From: Ktedonobacter sp. SOSP1-85
Lineage (GTDB): Bacteria > Chloroflexota > Ktedonobacteria > Ktedonobacterales > Ktedonobacteraceae
Direction: 5' to 3'
Assembly: GCF_016587415.1 (NCBI RefSeq)
Contig: NZ_BNJI01000003.1
Coordinates: 1,798,001 to 1,862,000 of the forward strand
Length of the DNA: 64,000 nucleotides
The notes beneath the pieces were generated by a model. It saw only the letters and a program-made list of their open reading frames with translations. It was not told where the DNA came from and made no database searches. Positions 16,557-25,052 of the stretch are shown in pieces. Both the position numbers and the translations under genes were made by a program. Every line of letters begins with the position of its first letter. Position 1 is the stretch's first letter.

Positions 16557-17930
16557 ATGGTCACAGAACTGGAAACGCAAGAGAAAACTACCGTAAAGCC
16601 TATTCCCTATATTAAAGAATCGCCCGTCGTGGGAAGCCTCTTCAAGTATCAGCGGGATCGCCTGAATCTGTTTATGCGTATGTGGCGTGAGCAGGGCCCG
16701 GTGAGTGGCTTCCATATGGGGCCCTTCGCCTTGCCAGCCTTTTTCTCCGCTGAGCATGTGCATAGTATCCTGGTGGAGCATGCCTACGACTTCGATAAGG
16801 GCGAATCCATTCATAATGTCTTTCGCCCGGTGATTGGTAATGGTATTTTTACCAGCGAGGGTGATTTCCACCGTCGCCAGCGTAAGATTATGGCACCGCC
16901 CTTCCAGCCACGCCACATCGCTAGCTATGCCGATAATATGGTGTACTATGGCGAGCAGGTACAGCAGCGCTGGCAGGATGGCGCACGGATCAATATTGAC
17001 GAAGAGATGACCACCATCACCATGAGCATTATTGGGAAAGTGCTCTTCAATGTGGATGTGTTTACAGAGACCGATGAGCTTGGTGCGGCGATGGCGACGA
17101 CCCTCAATTTTGTAGGTCACCGCCTGGCGCGCCTGCTTCCAACTCCATATAACTGGCCGACACCACAGAATAAGCGGGCGCACCAGGCGATTGCGCTGCT
17201 GCGAAGCCGTATTCAACAGATGATTGAGGAGCGGCGTGCCAGCGCGGAGGAGGGCAACGACTTTCTCTCGATCCTGTTGCGGGCGCGTGACGACGAGGGC
17301 AAGCCCATGGATAATGAGCAGTTGATCGACGAGTGCCTGACGCTTTTTGGCGCGGGGCATGAGACGACCGCTGTGGCCCTGACCTGGGCGTGGTACCTGC
17401 TGGCCCAGCATCCTGAGCAATACCGCAAGCTTCAGGAGGAGGCGCGGAATGCGTTGGGAGGACGAGCAGCCACCTATGCGGATCTCACAAAGTTGCCATA
17501 CAGCCAGCAAGTCTTCAAAGAAACGTTGCGTATGTATCCACCGGCGTATGCTATGGGGCGTGCCGCGCTGAAGAATATCGTGATTGATGGCTATCAGGTG
17601 CATAAGGGTGATGTGGTTCTCATCACGCCCTATGTCATGCATAATCGTCCCGACTACTTTCCACGTCCCTTTGAGTTTGATCCTGAGCGCTTCACACCTG
17701 AGCGCGAGAAACAGCTTCCGCGCTATGCTTATCTCCCCTTTGGCGCGGGCCCGCGCATTTGTATTGGCAACTACTTTGCCATGATGGAGGGACAACTCCT
17801 TCTTTCAACCCTCGCCCAACACGTCACCTTCGAACTGGTGCCAGGACAACAGATTACGCCTGATCCAGGCAAGTCGCTTACCTTGCGACCAGATAGGCAT
17901 GTGCAAATGGTGGTACGCCGCCATGTGTAG
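16557..17930 (+). CDS. Cytochrome P450
   Basis: A 457-residue P450 monooxygenase. Features in order are the N-terminal Pro-rich PIPYIKESPVVGSLFKY, the C-helix HRRQRKIMAPPF, the I-helix oxygen-binding FGAGHETTAVALTW, the K-helix ExxR motif KETLRMYPPAYAMGR, and the heme loop FGAGPRICIGNYFAMMEG with the cysteine thiolate at about residue 402. It has no membrane anchor, as usual for bacterial P450s. Overall style is like the CYP102/CYP4-related bacterial group acting on fatty acids or terpenoids, but the substrate is unknown. A redox partner gene is not adjacent. The 101-bp repeat follows it. Confidence 0.95.
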   Translation: MVTELETQEKTTVKPIPYIKESPVVGSLFKYQRDRLNLFMRMWREQGPVSGFHMGPFALPAFFSAEHVHSILVEHAYDFDKGESIHNVFRPVIGNGIFTSEGDFHRRQRKIMAPPFQPRHIASYADNMVYYGEQVQQRWQDGARINIDEEMTTITMSIIGKVLFNVDVFTETDELGAAMATTLNFVGHRLARLLPTPYNWPTPQNKRAHQAIALLRSRIQQMIEERRASAEEGNDFLSILLRARDDEGKPMDNEQLIDECLTLFGAGHETTAVALTWAWYLLAQHPEQYRKLQEEARNALGGRAATYADLTKLPYSQQVFKETLRMYPPAYAMGRAALKNIVIDGYQVHKGDVVLITPYVMHNRPDYFPRPFEFDPERFTPEREKQLPRYAYLPFGAGPRICIGNYFAMMEGQLLLSTLAQHVTFELVPGQQITPDPGKSLTLRPDRHVQMVVRRHV

Positions 17931-17944
17931 GGTCGACTGCGAAC

Positions 17945-18045
17945 TGTAGGGTCCCTGCTGGCATGGATTGCGAGCGCAGTAATGACTCTGATGACTGGGT
18001 ATCGGCCTGCGGGCCTCCAGTCCAAGCTAGCTTGTGGACCCTACA
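17945..18045. repeat. 101-bp palindromic repeat, copy B
   Basis: It begins TGTAGGGTCC and ends GGACCCTACA, is exactly as long as copy A at 12747-12847, and shares the central CCTGCGGGC and GTCCAAGCTAGC. A second short TGTAGGGTC occurs at 17935, suggesting a partial extra copy at its left edge. Confidence 0.7.
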
Positions 18046-18124
18046 TGGTGGGATCATTTGGTGCCTGTTCGCCCAGGCGAGAAGCATGACTTTGGGGGCA
18101 TATTGTCACCCTGAAGGAGATATC

Positions 18125-18181
18125 ATGCGTGTCAATATTGTATCGGTAAGCGATGTATATTGTTCTGTTTGCTACATATGA
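18125..18181 (+). CDS. 18-residue leader peptide ORF upstream of the redox operon
   Basis: A short ORF reads MRVNIVSVSDVYCSVCYI. It starts at ATG 18125 after a very good ribosome-binding site (AAGGAG, six bases before the ATG) and ends 36 bases before the cytochrome b gene. The strong signal for such a short product, and its position at the head of an operon, suggest a translated leader controlling the genes downstream. The Cys-Ser-Val-Cys near its end is notable beside an iron-sulfur and molybdenum operon. The frame is open further 5' but the ribosome-binding site favours this start. It has not been matched to a known leader. Confidence 0.5.
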   Translation: MRVNIVSVSDVYCSVCYI

Positions 18182-18217
18182 GAGTAGCTCTCTCTTTGGG
18201 CGAAAGGATATGCTTGT

Positions 18218-19387
18218 ATGGCTCAGACCTCCATCCCTTCTCCTGGGCCAGTGCGGAAATCCGTGGATCTTCGGCGACGACGCAAGACGATCAGCCTGCG
18301 GATGCGTTCGGTCTGCTTTGGTGTGTCGGCGGCTGTCGTCCTGGGGCTTCTTATCGCGTTTGGCTCGCGAGGCTTCCACTGGTTTGATGCCGCGCTCATT
18401 GGTTATGCTGTGGCAACTATTTTCGCGGTCGCGGCAGTGACGTATAAATATTCGTTCTGGCTATTTCGCCCACCGACGGGACGCTACTGGAAGCGTAGCT
18501 GGGAATTATTTCTCTCCTATGCCAATTTTCGGCGCTATACGATGCTGATTCCAGGCGCCCTGTTCGACTTGTTCGCGCAGCAATTTATTCGTAGGCGTGG
18601 CCTATATCGCTGGCTGACACACCAGTGTATCTTCTGGGGAGTCATCCTCTCCTGCGCGATTACCTTCCCTTTGACCTTTGGCTGGCTGCGTTTTACCCAG
18701 ACCGCCTCTGGCCTCTATCAGATCTGGGTCTTTGGTTTTCCTTTCTTCTCCTTACCGGCCGATACGTTCCTGGCCTTTTTAATTTTTCATGCGCTGGATA
18801 TTACGGCGCTGATCTTGCTAGTCGGCCTGGTGCTAGCCTTTCATCGCCGCTTCCATGATCTGGCCTTGATCGCAGTGCAGCGCTTCCGCTTCGATATTAT
18901 GCCCCTGGCCTTGCTGCTGGCTATCGCCGTGACTGGCCTGGCGCTTACCGCTGATAGTACCTGGCTGGGAGGCGCATATTATTGGTATATCTCCCTGGTC
19001 CATGAAGCAGTTGTGGTGCTCTGGCTGATCTCGCTCCCGTTTGGCAAATTTTTCCACCTTATTGAGCGCCCGGCTACGGTTGGGATCGAGCTGTACTGGC
19101 GTACAGGCGAAGGGACGGCGATGCAGAAGTGCGCGCGCTGCCAGGAAGAATTTGCCCCGGTGCGCTTTGTGCAGGACTTAAAGAAGACGCTATATGAGGT
19201 TGGTGAGAACTATACCCTGCGTGTGGACAGCCCCGAGAAGCAAGCGACTCATCCAGATGCACCGGCAGTAGAGGAGCAGGCCACGGATACGCTCTGGTGG
19301 CAGGATCTCTGCCCCACCTGCAAACGCGTCCTGCGCGCGCAGGCCAATCTCGCGGCGTTGGGCCATGAGGGGAACCGCTTTTTGTAA
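18218..19387 (+). CDS. NarI-like cytochrome b membrane subunit with C-terminal CxxC pairs
   Basis: A 389-residue membrane protein opening the redox operon. About six hydrophobic helices span residues 30-283. Histidines suitable for heme b ligation sit within or next to helices (LTHQCIFWG, FLIFHALDIT, SLVHEAVVVLW, KFFHLIERP). The soluble C-terminus has two CxxC pairs, KCARCQEEF and LCPTCKRVL, that could bind zinc or an iron-sulfur cluster. It resembles the NarI/DsrM type of quinol-linked subunits by layout; I am not certain of the exact family. AAAGGA lies 10 bases before ATG 18218. It is followed 46 bases later by the molybdoenzyme gene, so it probably passes electrons between the quinone pool and the iron-sulfur subunits. 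Confidence 0.65.
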   Translation: MAQTSIPSPGPVRKSVDLRRRRKTISLRMRSVCFGVSAAVVLGLLIAFGSRGFHWFDAALIGYAVATIFAVAAVTYKYSFWLFRPPTGRYWKRSWELFLSYANFRRYTMLIPGALFDLFAQQFIRRRGLYRWLTHQCIFWGVILSCAITFPLTFGWLRFTQTASGLYQIWVFGFPFFSLPADTFLAFLIFHALDITALILLVGLVLAFHRRFHDLALIAVQRFRFDIMPLALLLAIAVTGLALTADSTWLGGAYYWYISLVHEAVVVLWLISLPFGKFFHLIERPATVGIELYWRTGEGTAMQKCARCQEEFAPVRFVQDLKKTLYEVGENYTLRVDSPEKQATHPDAPAVEEQATDTLWWQDLCPTCKRVLRAQANLAALGHEGNRFL

Positions 19388-19433
19388 TGGCTGATTCTGC
19401 TTGCCAGAGAGGGTCTTGAAATGAGGGAAGCAT

Positions 19434-21728
19434 ATGAGCGTTGACAAGAATATTTTTCGCCATTTGCGCAGGAATCAACCCGAAACCTTTGATTTCCACA
19501 CCGGAGACCATGCGCCGAACCACTGGCGTTCAGACGAGGTTATTGATCGCTATGTGCCCACGCATTGCTGCTATTGTGGCGTCCAATGTGGTATGTATCT
19601 CAAGGTTGCTCGAGGGCGGGTTGTTGGTGTGGAGCCACGCGAAGATTTCCCCCTAAATCACGGGATGCTTTGCCCCAAAGGCTCGACAGCCTATCAGACA
19701 ATTCACCATCCTGATCGCTTAACCAGGCCCTTGATGCGTCGCCATGGCAAAAATAGCCCCCTGGAGCCAGCAAGCTGGGATGAAGCGCTAGATACTATTA
19801 CCCGGCGCTTTCAAGCCTTGCAGGCCGAGCATGGCAGAGATTGCGTCTCAGTCTTTAGCGGGTCCTCCATGACCAACGAGAAGTGCTATATCATGGGCAA
19901 GTTTGCCCGTGTGGCGCTTGGCACGCGCCATTGCGATTATAATGGCCGCCTGTGTATGTCCTCGGCCACAGGCGCCAATGAGCGCTCACTCGGTATTGAT
20001 CGTGCCGCCAATCCTATCAGTGATATGTTGCACGCCGATTGCATTTTCGTGATTGGGGCCAACGTGGGGGAGTGTTTCCCCATCATTACCAGTTATCTCT
20101 GGCAGGCACGAGATCGAGGCTGTAAGCTTATCGTTGCCGATCCACGCCAGACACCCATTGCGCGCACTGCTGATATCTATCTCCCCCTGCGCTCAGGCAC
20201 GGATTCTGCCCTGCTCAATGGTATGCTGCATGTCATTCTCAAAGAGGGCCTGGTCGATGAGAAGTTTCTACGTGAACGTACGGTTGGTTGGGAGGAGACA
20301 AAGGCTCTGGTTGAGCAGTATCCACCCGAGGGCGTAGCGCGGGTGTGTGGCCTGAAACCTGAGGCCATCATCGAGGCGGCGCGTCTCTATGGTCGCGCGC
20401 AAGCTGCGCTGACCTATACCGCGCGTGGCCTGGAGCATCAGAGCAAAGGCGTCGATAATGGTGTCGCGGCCATGAACCTGGCCCTGGCCACGGGGAACTT
20501 TGGGCGTCCCGGCGCGGGCTGCGGCACCCTGACTGGCCAGGGGAATGGCCAGGGGGGCCGCGAAGTCGGGCAGAAGGCGACGCAGCTTCCCGGTTGCCGC
20601 GATATCGAGAAACCTGAGGACCGCGAATACATCAGTTCAGTCTGGGGCATCGATGAAAAGGAACTCCCCCACGCTGGCTATCCCGCGACCCTGATGATTC
20701 CGGCCATGCTGCGCCAGGAGATTCGTGCCTGCTTTATGGTCTGTACCAATCCCATGGTTTCTCTACCCGACCAGCATACCGTTGAACGGGCCCTGCGTGG
20801 GCTGGACCTGTTTGTGGTGGCTGATTTCTTCCTCTCGGAGACAGCGGAGCTGGCGGATATTGTGTTGCCTGGTACCGTGTGGGCTGAGGACGAGGGGACG
20901 ATCACGAGCCTGGAGGGGCGTGTTATCAAATACAATAAGGCGGTTGAGCCTCCTGGCGAGGCCAAGCGAGATTGGGAGATTGTCTGTGAACTGGCGCAGC
21001 GCCTGGGGAAGGGCCAGTACTTCAACTTTACGTCCCCGCGCCAGATCTTCGACGAGTATCGCCTCTGCACAAAAGGCGCGAAGTCCGATTACTGGGGTAT
21101 TACCTATGAAAAGATTGAGGAACAGAATGGAGTATTCTGGCCATGCCCTACAGAGGAGCATTCGGGGACGCCCCGCCTCTACGAGAAGCGTTTTGGCTTC
21201 CCCGATGGCAAGGCGCGCCTGCATCCCATTCCCTACATCCCACCTGCCGAAGAGCCGGACGCTGAGTATCCCCTGGTGCTCACCACTGGACGCGTGATCT
21301 ATCACTATCTCTCCGGCAACCAGACGCGGCGGACCCCCTTCTTAAAGGAGCAAGCCCCCTTCCCCTGGGTAGAGATGCATGAGCAGACGGCGCAGCGCCT
21401 GGAGATAGGAGACGGGGACTGGGTAACGGTACGTACCAGGCGGGGCGAGATGACGGCCCCCGCGCTGGTAATACGTTCAATTCGCCCAGATACGCTGTTT
21501 ATCCCTTACCACTATGGGCATACAGAGGCCGTGAATCAGCTCACCAACCCGGTTCTAGAGCCGATGATGAAAATCCCTGAATACAAAGTATGCGCGGCCA
21601 GCGCGACACGGGCCGCGGAGAAACCCGCCTGGGCACGCAATGTGGATGTCGAGGCCCTTGTCGCGGCTCGCAAGCGCCGTCAAGAACTGCCCATAGCACA
21701 AGTACGACCGACCCCGACACTGCGCTAA
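19434..21728 (+). CDS. Molybdopterin oxidoreductase, NapA/NarB (assimilatory nitrate reductase)-type
   Basis: A 764-residue Mo-bis-PGD enzyme. The N-terminal 4Fe-4S site is C45-x2-C48-x3-C52 with C80 (HCCYCGVQCGM, then GMLCPKGS). The likely Mo ligand is Cys174 in YNGRLCMSSATGANERSLG, the sequence style of periplasmic and assimilatory nitrate reductases. QGNGQGGREVGQKATQLPG also matches the NarB/NasA signature. The C-terminal dinucleotide-binding domain contains LVLTTGRVIYHYLSGNQTRR. No Tat signal is visible at its N-terminus, so it may be cytoplasmic or exported as a partner. Nitrate reductase is the best assignment; formate dehydrogenase-like activity is less likely because the ligand is Cys rather than Sec/Cys in that context. 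Confidence 0.85.
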   Translation: MSVDKNIFRHLRRNQPETFDFHTGDHAPNHWRSDEVIDRYVPTHCCYCGVQCGMYLKVARGRVVGVEPREDFPLNHGMLCPKGSTAYQTIHHPDRLTRPLMRRHGKNSPLEPASWDEALDTITRRFQALQAEHGRDCVSVFSGSSMTNEKCYIMGKFARVALGTRHCDYNGRLCMSSATGANERSLGIDRAANPISDMLHADCIFVIGANVGECFPIITSYLWQARDRGCKLIVADPRQTPIARTADIYLPLRSGTDSALLNGMLHVILKEGLVDEKFLRERTVGWEETKALVEQYPPEGVARVCGLKPEAIIEAARLYGRAQAALTYTARGLEHQSKGVDNGVAAMNLALATGNFGRPGAGCGTLTGQGNGQGGREVGQKATQLPGCRDIEKPEDREYISSVWGIDEKELPHAGYPATLMIPAMLRQEIRACFMVCTNPMVSLPDQHTVERALRGLDLFVVADFFLSETAELADIVLPGTVWAEDEGTITSLEGRVIKYNKAVEPPGEAKRDWEIVCELAQRLGKGQYFNFTSPRQIFDEYRLCTKGAKSDYWGITYEKIEEQNGVFWPCPTEEHSGTPRLYEKRFGFPDGKARLHPIPYIPPAEEPDAEYPLVLTTGRVIYHYLSGNQTRRTPFLKEQAPFPWVEMHEQTAQRLEIGDGDWVTVRTRRGEMTAPALVIRSIRPDTLFIPYHYGHTEAVNQLTNPVLEPMMKIPEYKVCAASATRAAEKPAWARNVDVEALVAARKRRQELPIAQVRPTPTLR

Positions 21729-21741
21729 TAAGGAGAGAGCC

Positions 21742-22551
21742 ATGCCCGAAATGGTCAAAAGAATCTTCCTTGATCCTTCACGCTGCATCGGTTGCCGTTC
21801 ATGTGTCGCGGCCTGCCGTGAGTGCGATACGCACAAGGGCGAGAGCATGATCTACATAGATTTTCTGGAGCGGCACAACACGGTAGCCTCCTCACCCACG
21901 CTATGTATGCACTGTGAAGACCCGCTGGCGCCTTGTGCTCAGGTGTGTCCGGCCCAGGCCATCCTGGTGAGCCCCGATGGGGTTGTGCAGTCGGCTGACG
22001 AGACGCGCTGCATTTATTGTGAGAACTGTGGCTATGCCTGCCCCTTTGGCGTCCCCAAATTTAATATCGCGGGCCACTACATGCAGAAATGTAATCTCTG
22101 TTATGATCGGACCAGTCAGGGGAAGGGGCCGATGTGCGCAACGGTCTGCCCGACGCAGGCTATTTTCTATGGCACCTATGAGGAGTGGGTCACGGCGGGG
22201 CGAGCGCAACAGGGGGCCAAACCAATCAACACATTCTTCTTTGGCAATCAGCGTGTGCGGACGCGCAACTATGTCACTATGACGGAGCAGGATCAGGAGC
22301 TGGATATTCTGGCGCTTGTAGAGACCGCTGACTTTGGCAAATCGGCGAACCTGCCCGCGCCAACGGCGCAGAATAACGCCGAGTCCTGGATGCCAGCCGA
22401 GACAGCGGGTATTCCGGAGCGGGCCGTCCCCGCGCAGCCCTGGACACCTCGCCAGCCGCTTGAGCCGGAGCTATCCACTCATCCGCAGCCTGAGCGTGCT
22501 CCCGTAACGCCAGGCGTTGATGGAAAGCAAGCATCATCAGGGGGAGACTAA
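21742..22551 (+). CDS. Four-cluster 4Fe-4S electron-transfer subunit (DmsB/NrfC-like)
   Basis: A 269-residue ferredoxin-like subunit, 13 bases after the molybdoenzyme gene and preceded by AAGGAG. Four cysteine groups are visible: CIGCRSCVAACREC, CMHCEDPLAPCAQVCP, CIYCENCGYACPFG and CNLCYDRTSQGKGPMCATVCP, the normal count for DmsB/NrfC/PhsB-type subunits. The last 80 or so residues are a Pro/Ala-rich tail without a clear domain. It should carry electrons between the cytochrome b or Rieske partner and the molybdoenzyme. Confidence 0.92.
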   Translation: MPEMVKRIFLDPSRCIGCRSCVAACRECDTHKGESMIYIDFLERHNTVASSPTLCMHCEDPLAPCAQVCPAQAILVSPDGVVQSADETRCIYCENCGYACPFGVPKFNIAGHYMQKCNLCYDRTSQGKGPMCATVCPTQAIFYGTYEEWVTAGRAQQGAKPINTFFFGNQRVRTRNYVTMTEQDQELDILALVETADFGKSANLPAPTAQNNAESWMPAETAGIPERAVPAQPWTPRQPLEPELSTHPQPERAPVTPGVDGKQASSGGD

Positions 22552-22555
22552 GTGT

Positions 22556-23155
22556 ATGGTGCGAAAAATTGATCCAACCGAGAAAAAGGGCAAGGTGAGC
22601 AATATTACCGCGCCAGCATTGAATCCTGACATTGTGCGCGAGGCGAATAGCGAGCCGCAACCGCAGCCTCATCAAGAGCAGGAAGAATGGCGCCAGGAGT
22701 TTCCCTATCCCTGGGATGAGGATGAAATTGTGACGCGGCGCGATACACTGCGTTTTCTCCTGGCGGGCTCGGGTGCGCTTTGCCTTGCCACGGGCGCGCT
22801 TGCTATCCTGGGAAATCTCCCGTCAGGCCCGGGTGTTCAGCATGTAGCAATCGCGAAGGTTGGTGAGCTGAAAGAGCACCAATGGAAGGTTTTCAATTTC
22901 CCTGACCAGTATGAGCAAGGTATCCTGATCAACCTGCCAGGTAAAGGGTTGGTGGCCTATAGCGATGTCTGCACCCATCTCTCGTGTGCCGTGCTCTATA
23001 AAGGAGATGGAACCCTGCATTGCCCATGTCACGAGGGCCGTTTTGACGCGGTGACTGGCAATGTGCTCGCCGGTCCTCCAACGCGCCCGCTCCCCTTTAT
23101 CCAGCTCGCCATAGAAAACGGGATTATTTACGCGGTCAGGCAGGTGACAAGATGA
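22556..23155 (+). CDS. Rieske 2Fe-2S protein with Tat-like signal anchor
   Basis: A 199-residue Rieske protein. A charged N-terminus is followed by TRRDTLRFLLAGSGALCLATGALAILG, a twin-arginine-like signal or anchor at about residues 60-87 (shown here by its start and position). The 2Fe-2S ligands are in CTHLSCAVLY and CPCHEGRFD. This arrangement is that of QcrA/PetC proteins, which sit on the outer face of the membrane. ATG 22556 is chosen because AGGGGGAGA lies just upstream, although the frame is open further 5' into the preceding gene. A Rieske protein inside a molybdoenzyme operon without a standard cytochrome bc1 gene is unusual. Confidence 0.9.
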   Translation: MVRKIDPTEKKGKVSNITAPALNPDIVREANSEPQPQPHQEQEEWRQEFPYPWDEDEIVTRRDTLRFLLAGSGALCLATGALAILGNLPSGPGVQHVAIAKVGELKEHQWKVFNFPDQYEQGILINLPGKGLVAYSDVCTHLSCAVLYKGDGTLHCPCHEGRFDAVTGNVLAGPPTRPLPFIQLAIENGIIYAVRQVTR

Positions 23156-23478
23156 GTAGGCGCGATACACGAGATATTCCGCGCAGGATCGCAAATCCAG
23201 ATGATCCCCAGGTCAAGCGTCCACCACGAGGCGCGCGCGGATGGGTGCCGGGACCTAACTATTCTGGCTTACAGGGGCGTATCGCCATAGTGCAGGGTCA
23301 GGTTTTTATCGTTGCTATCATTGTCATTGCCCAGCTCTGGCTTGTGACTGATGCATTATATGAATTGCTCTCTGGCCGCGTTGCGAGCCTGGCCTGGCTG
23401 GCCCTGGCGAGTGTGCTGGGTTTCGCGCTGGCTCTGATCGTCGTTTTCTGGCCGCGCCGTCGTATCGAAGAGCCATAA
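23152..23478 (+). CDS. Small two-helix membrane protein of the redox operon
   Basis: A 108-residue protein whose start overlaps the Rieske stop by four bases. A basic, Pro-rich N-terminus is followed by two hydrophobic segments (about residues 48-69 and 77-99) and a short basic tail. I do not recognise a characterised family. Its tight coupling to the Rieske gene suggests a membrane anchor or assembly subunit of the same complex. Confidence 0.7.
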   Translation: MSRRDTRDIPRRIANPDDPQVKRPPRGARGWVPGPNYSGLQGRIAIVQGQVFIVAIIVIAQLWLVTDALYELLSGRVASLAWLALASVLGFALALIVVFWPRRRIEEP

Positions 23479-23547
23479 AGCACCTCCTGCTAAGCGGCAG
23501 GCAGGATTTTGCCATCAGACAATAGCGTGAAGCGCACGGGAGATGTT

Positions 23548-24252
23548 ATGCCACATAAGACAAACGAGCAGAAACGCTCTCAGGAGCGGCCGGTCTTTCC
23601 CCTGCATCCCAGGCCGCTAGCGGGCCATGAGATGGCGGATATCGTCGCGGGCTTGCTTACACGTGTGCGTCTCCCTGTACTCTTGCAGCACCATTCGAAC
23701 CGTGCTGTGCTCGCGCTCTTTAGTTTTGTGAATGGGTGTGCCAGCATTGGCCTGATGGCAGCCCTGGCGGTACTTACAGGCTCTCCCTTTATTTTTCCCT
23801 CACTTGGCCCCACAGCCTTTCTCTTCTTCTATACACCGACTGCGGCAAGCGCCTCTCCTCGCAATACGATCATTGGACATTTGATTGGAACGCTGGCTGG
23901 CTACTTTAGCCTGCTGATTACCGGCCTGGTCTCCGCGGGTCCAGCCCTGGCGACGGGGGTGACGTGGCCACGTGTGATCGCCGCTGCCCTCTCGCTTGGC
24001 CTGACGGCGGGCTTCATGGTGCTCTGTAACGCGGCCCACCCACCCGCTGGGGCGACGACGCTGATTGTCTCCCTGGGGATTTTGACGAAGCCCTGGCAGC
24101 TTGTCTTACTGATGGGAGCCGTCATCCTGCTTACAGTCCAGGCCTTTGTCATCAATCGTCTGGCAGGCCTCCCCTACCCAGCCTGGCGGGCGACTCCGCC
24201 TCCCAGGCATGTGGACGCAAACAAGGTCAGCCATACTCCCGGTGAATCATAA
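23548..24252 (+). CDS. HPP-family transmembrane protein, probable nitrite transporter
   Basis: A 234-residue membrane protein with the HPP family signature: the segment NAAHPPAGATTLIVS that names the family, and FIFPSLGPTAFLFFYTP earlier, plus four to five helices. HPP proteins have been shown to move nitrite in cyanobacteria and chloroplasts. Following a nitrate reductase-like operon on the same strand, a nitrite or nitrate transport role is the natural inference. ATG 23548 has GGGAG upstream and is preferred to TTG 23509, which is 13 codons earlier. Confidence 0.85.
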   Translation: MPHKTNEQKRSQERPVFPLHPRPLAGHEMADIVAGLLTRVRLPVLLQHHSNRAVLALFSFVNGCASIGLMAALAVLTGSPFIFPSLGPTAFLFFYTPTAASASPRNTIIGHLIGTLAGYFSLLITGLVSAGPALATGVTWPRVIAAALSLGLTAGFMVLCNAAHPPAGATTLIVSLGILTKPWQLVLLMGAVILLTVQAFVINRLAGLPYPAWRATPPPRHVDANKVSHTPGES

Positions 24253-24393
24253 TCCCTGGCCGATACTTTGATGTGTGATCTCAGCATTTCTATGCGGCTA
24301 TAGGTGCATTAGCTATGCTAAAGAGAGGGTAGGGTTTTTGTGTACGCTCTCCCTGCCAAAAAACTGCTTCTAGAGAAGGAGTATACCGTACTG

Positions 24394-24975
24394 ATGGCCA
24401 CATATTCATATGCTTTGTTTGCGCATATTCTGGGGGTAACTGGCCTATTTATCGCGATGAGCCTGCAATTAGCAAGTATGATTGGTATTCTGCGCTCGCG
24501 AACCGTTGGACAGGTACGCATGTGGTGTGGAATGCACACCGTTCTCCTACGCATCTTTGCCCTCTCTTTTGTGCTCACGCTGGGCGCGGGGATGCATATG
24601 ACCTTTACGATCTGGGGCTGGTCTACAGCCTGGATCAATGCCTCGTTGGCGGGATTGCTGATCCTGGCTGGCCTGGGGCCGCTGATTAATACGCGCCGAC
24701 TGAAGATTCTGCATCGTGAGGCCCTGGCCCTGCCGGAGGGGCCTGTACCCATCAGCCTGCGACGGAGGATACAGGACCCTATCCTCTGGTCCTCGGTTCT
24801 GGGCATGAATGCTATGGCTGTAGGTAGTATCTACCTGATGGTGCTCAAGCCAGGTCTACTCGCGACCTGGCTGGTGATGGTTGGGAGTGTCCTCCTGGGT
24901 ATGAGCGCAGGATGTATACTCACTTTGAAAAAGCGCTCGACCATGACCGAGACAGTACAACCAGCCGAGGCATAG
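24394..24975 (+). CDS. Integral membrane protein, DUF2269-like layout
   Basis: A 193-residue membrane protein with about five hydrophobic helices. The N-terminus LFAHILGVTGLFIAMSLQL and the later CGMHTVLLRIFALSFVLTLGAGMHMTF recall small DUF2269-type proteins with conserved histidines, but the match is by eye only. The ATG at 24394, 13 bases after AGAAGGA, is taken as the start; an 18-codon 5' extension is open. It may be a stand-alone gene after the redox operon, from which it is separated by about 140 bases. A strong hairpin follows. Confidence 0.6.
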   Translation: MATYSYALFAHILGVTGLFIAMSLQLASMIGILRSRTVGQVRMWCGMHTVLLRIFALSFVLTLGAGMHMTFTIWGWSTAWINASLAGLLILAGLGPLINTRRLKILHREALALPEGPVPISLRRRIQDPILWSSVLGMNAMAVGSIYLMVLKPGLLATWLVMVGSVLLGMSAGCILTLKKRSTMTETVQPAEA

Positions 24976-24993
24976 GTTTTACTTCTGGTCATG

Positions 24994-25048
24994 GTATAGG
25001 GTGGTATGTGCTGGCAACCTGCGGTTGCCAGCACATACCACCCTATAC
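24994..25048. terminator. 26-bp perfect inverted repeat, bidirectional terminator
   Basis: Arms 24994-25019 and 25023-25048 are perfect complements with a 3-base loop. It lies between the convergent membrane-protein and LLM oxidoreductase genes. Confidence 0.8.
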
Positions 25049-25052
25049 ACCA

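Noticed and set aside
16467..17795. 442-codon open frame on the minus strand
   Set aside because: It is antisense to the P450 gene, whose motifs are intact, and shows no recognisable domain. It is a shadow of codon bias.
23509..23547. TTG start for the HPP-family protein
   Set aside because: ATG 23548 has a ribosome-binding site and gives a normal length.
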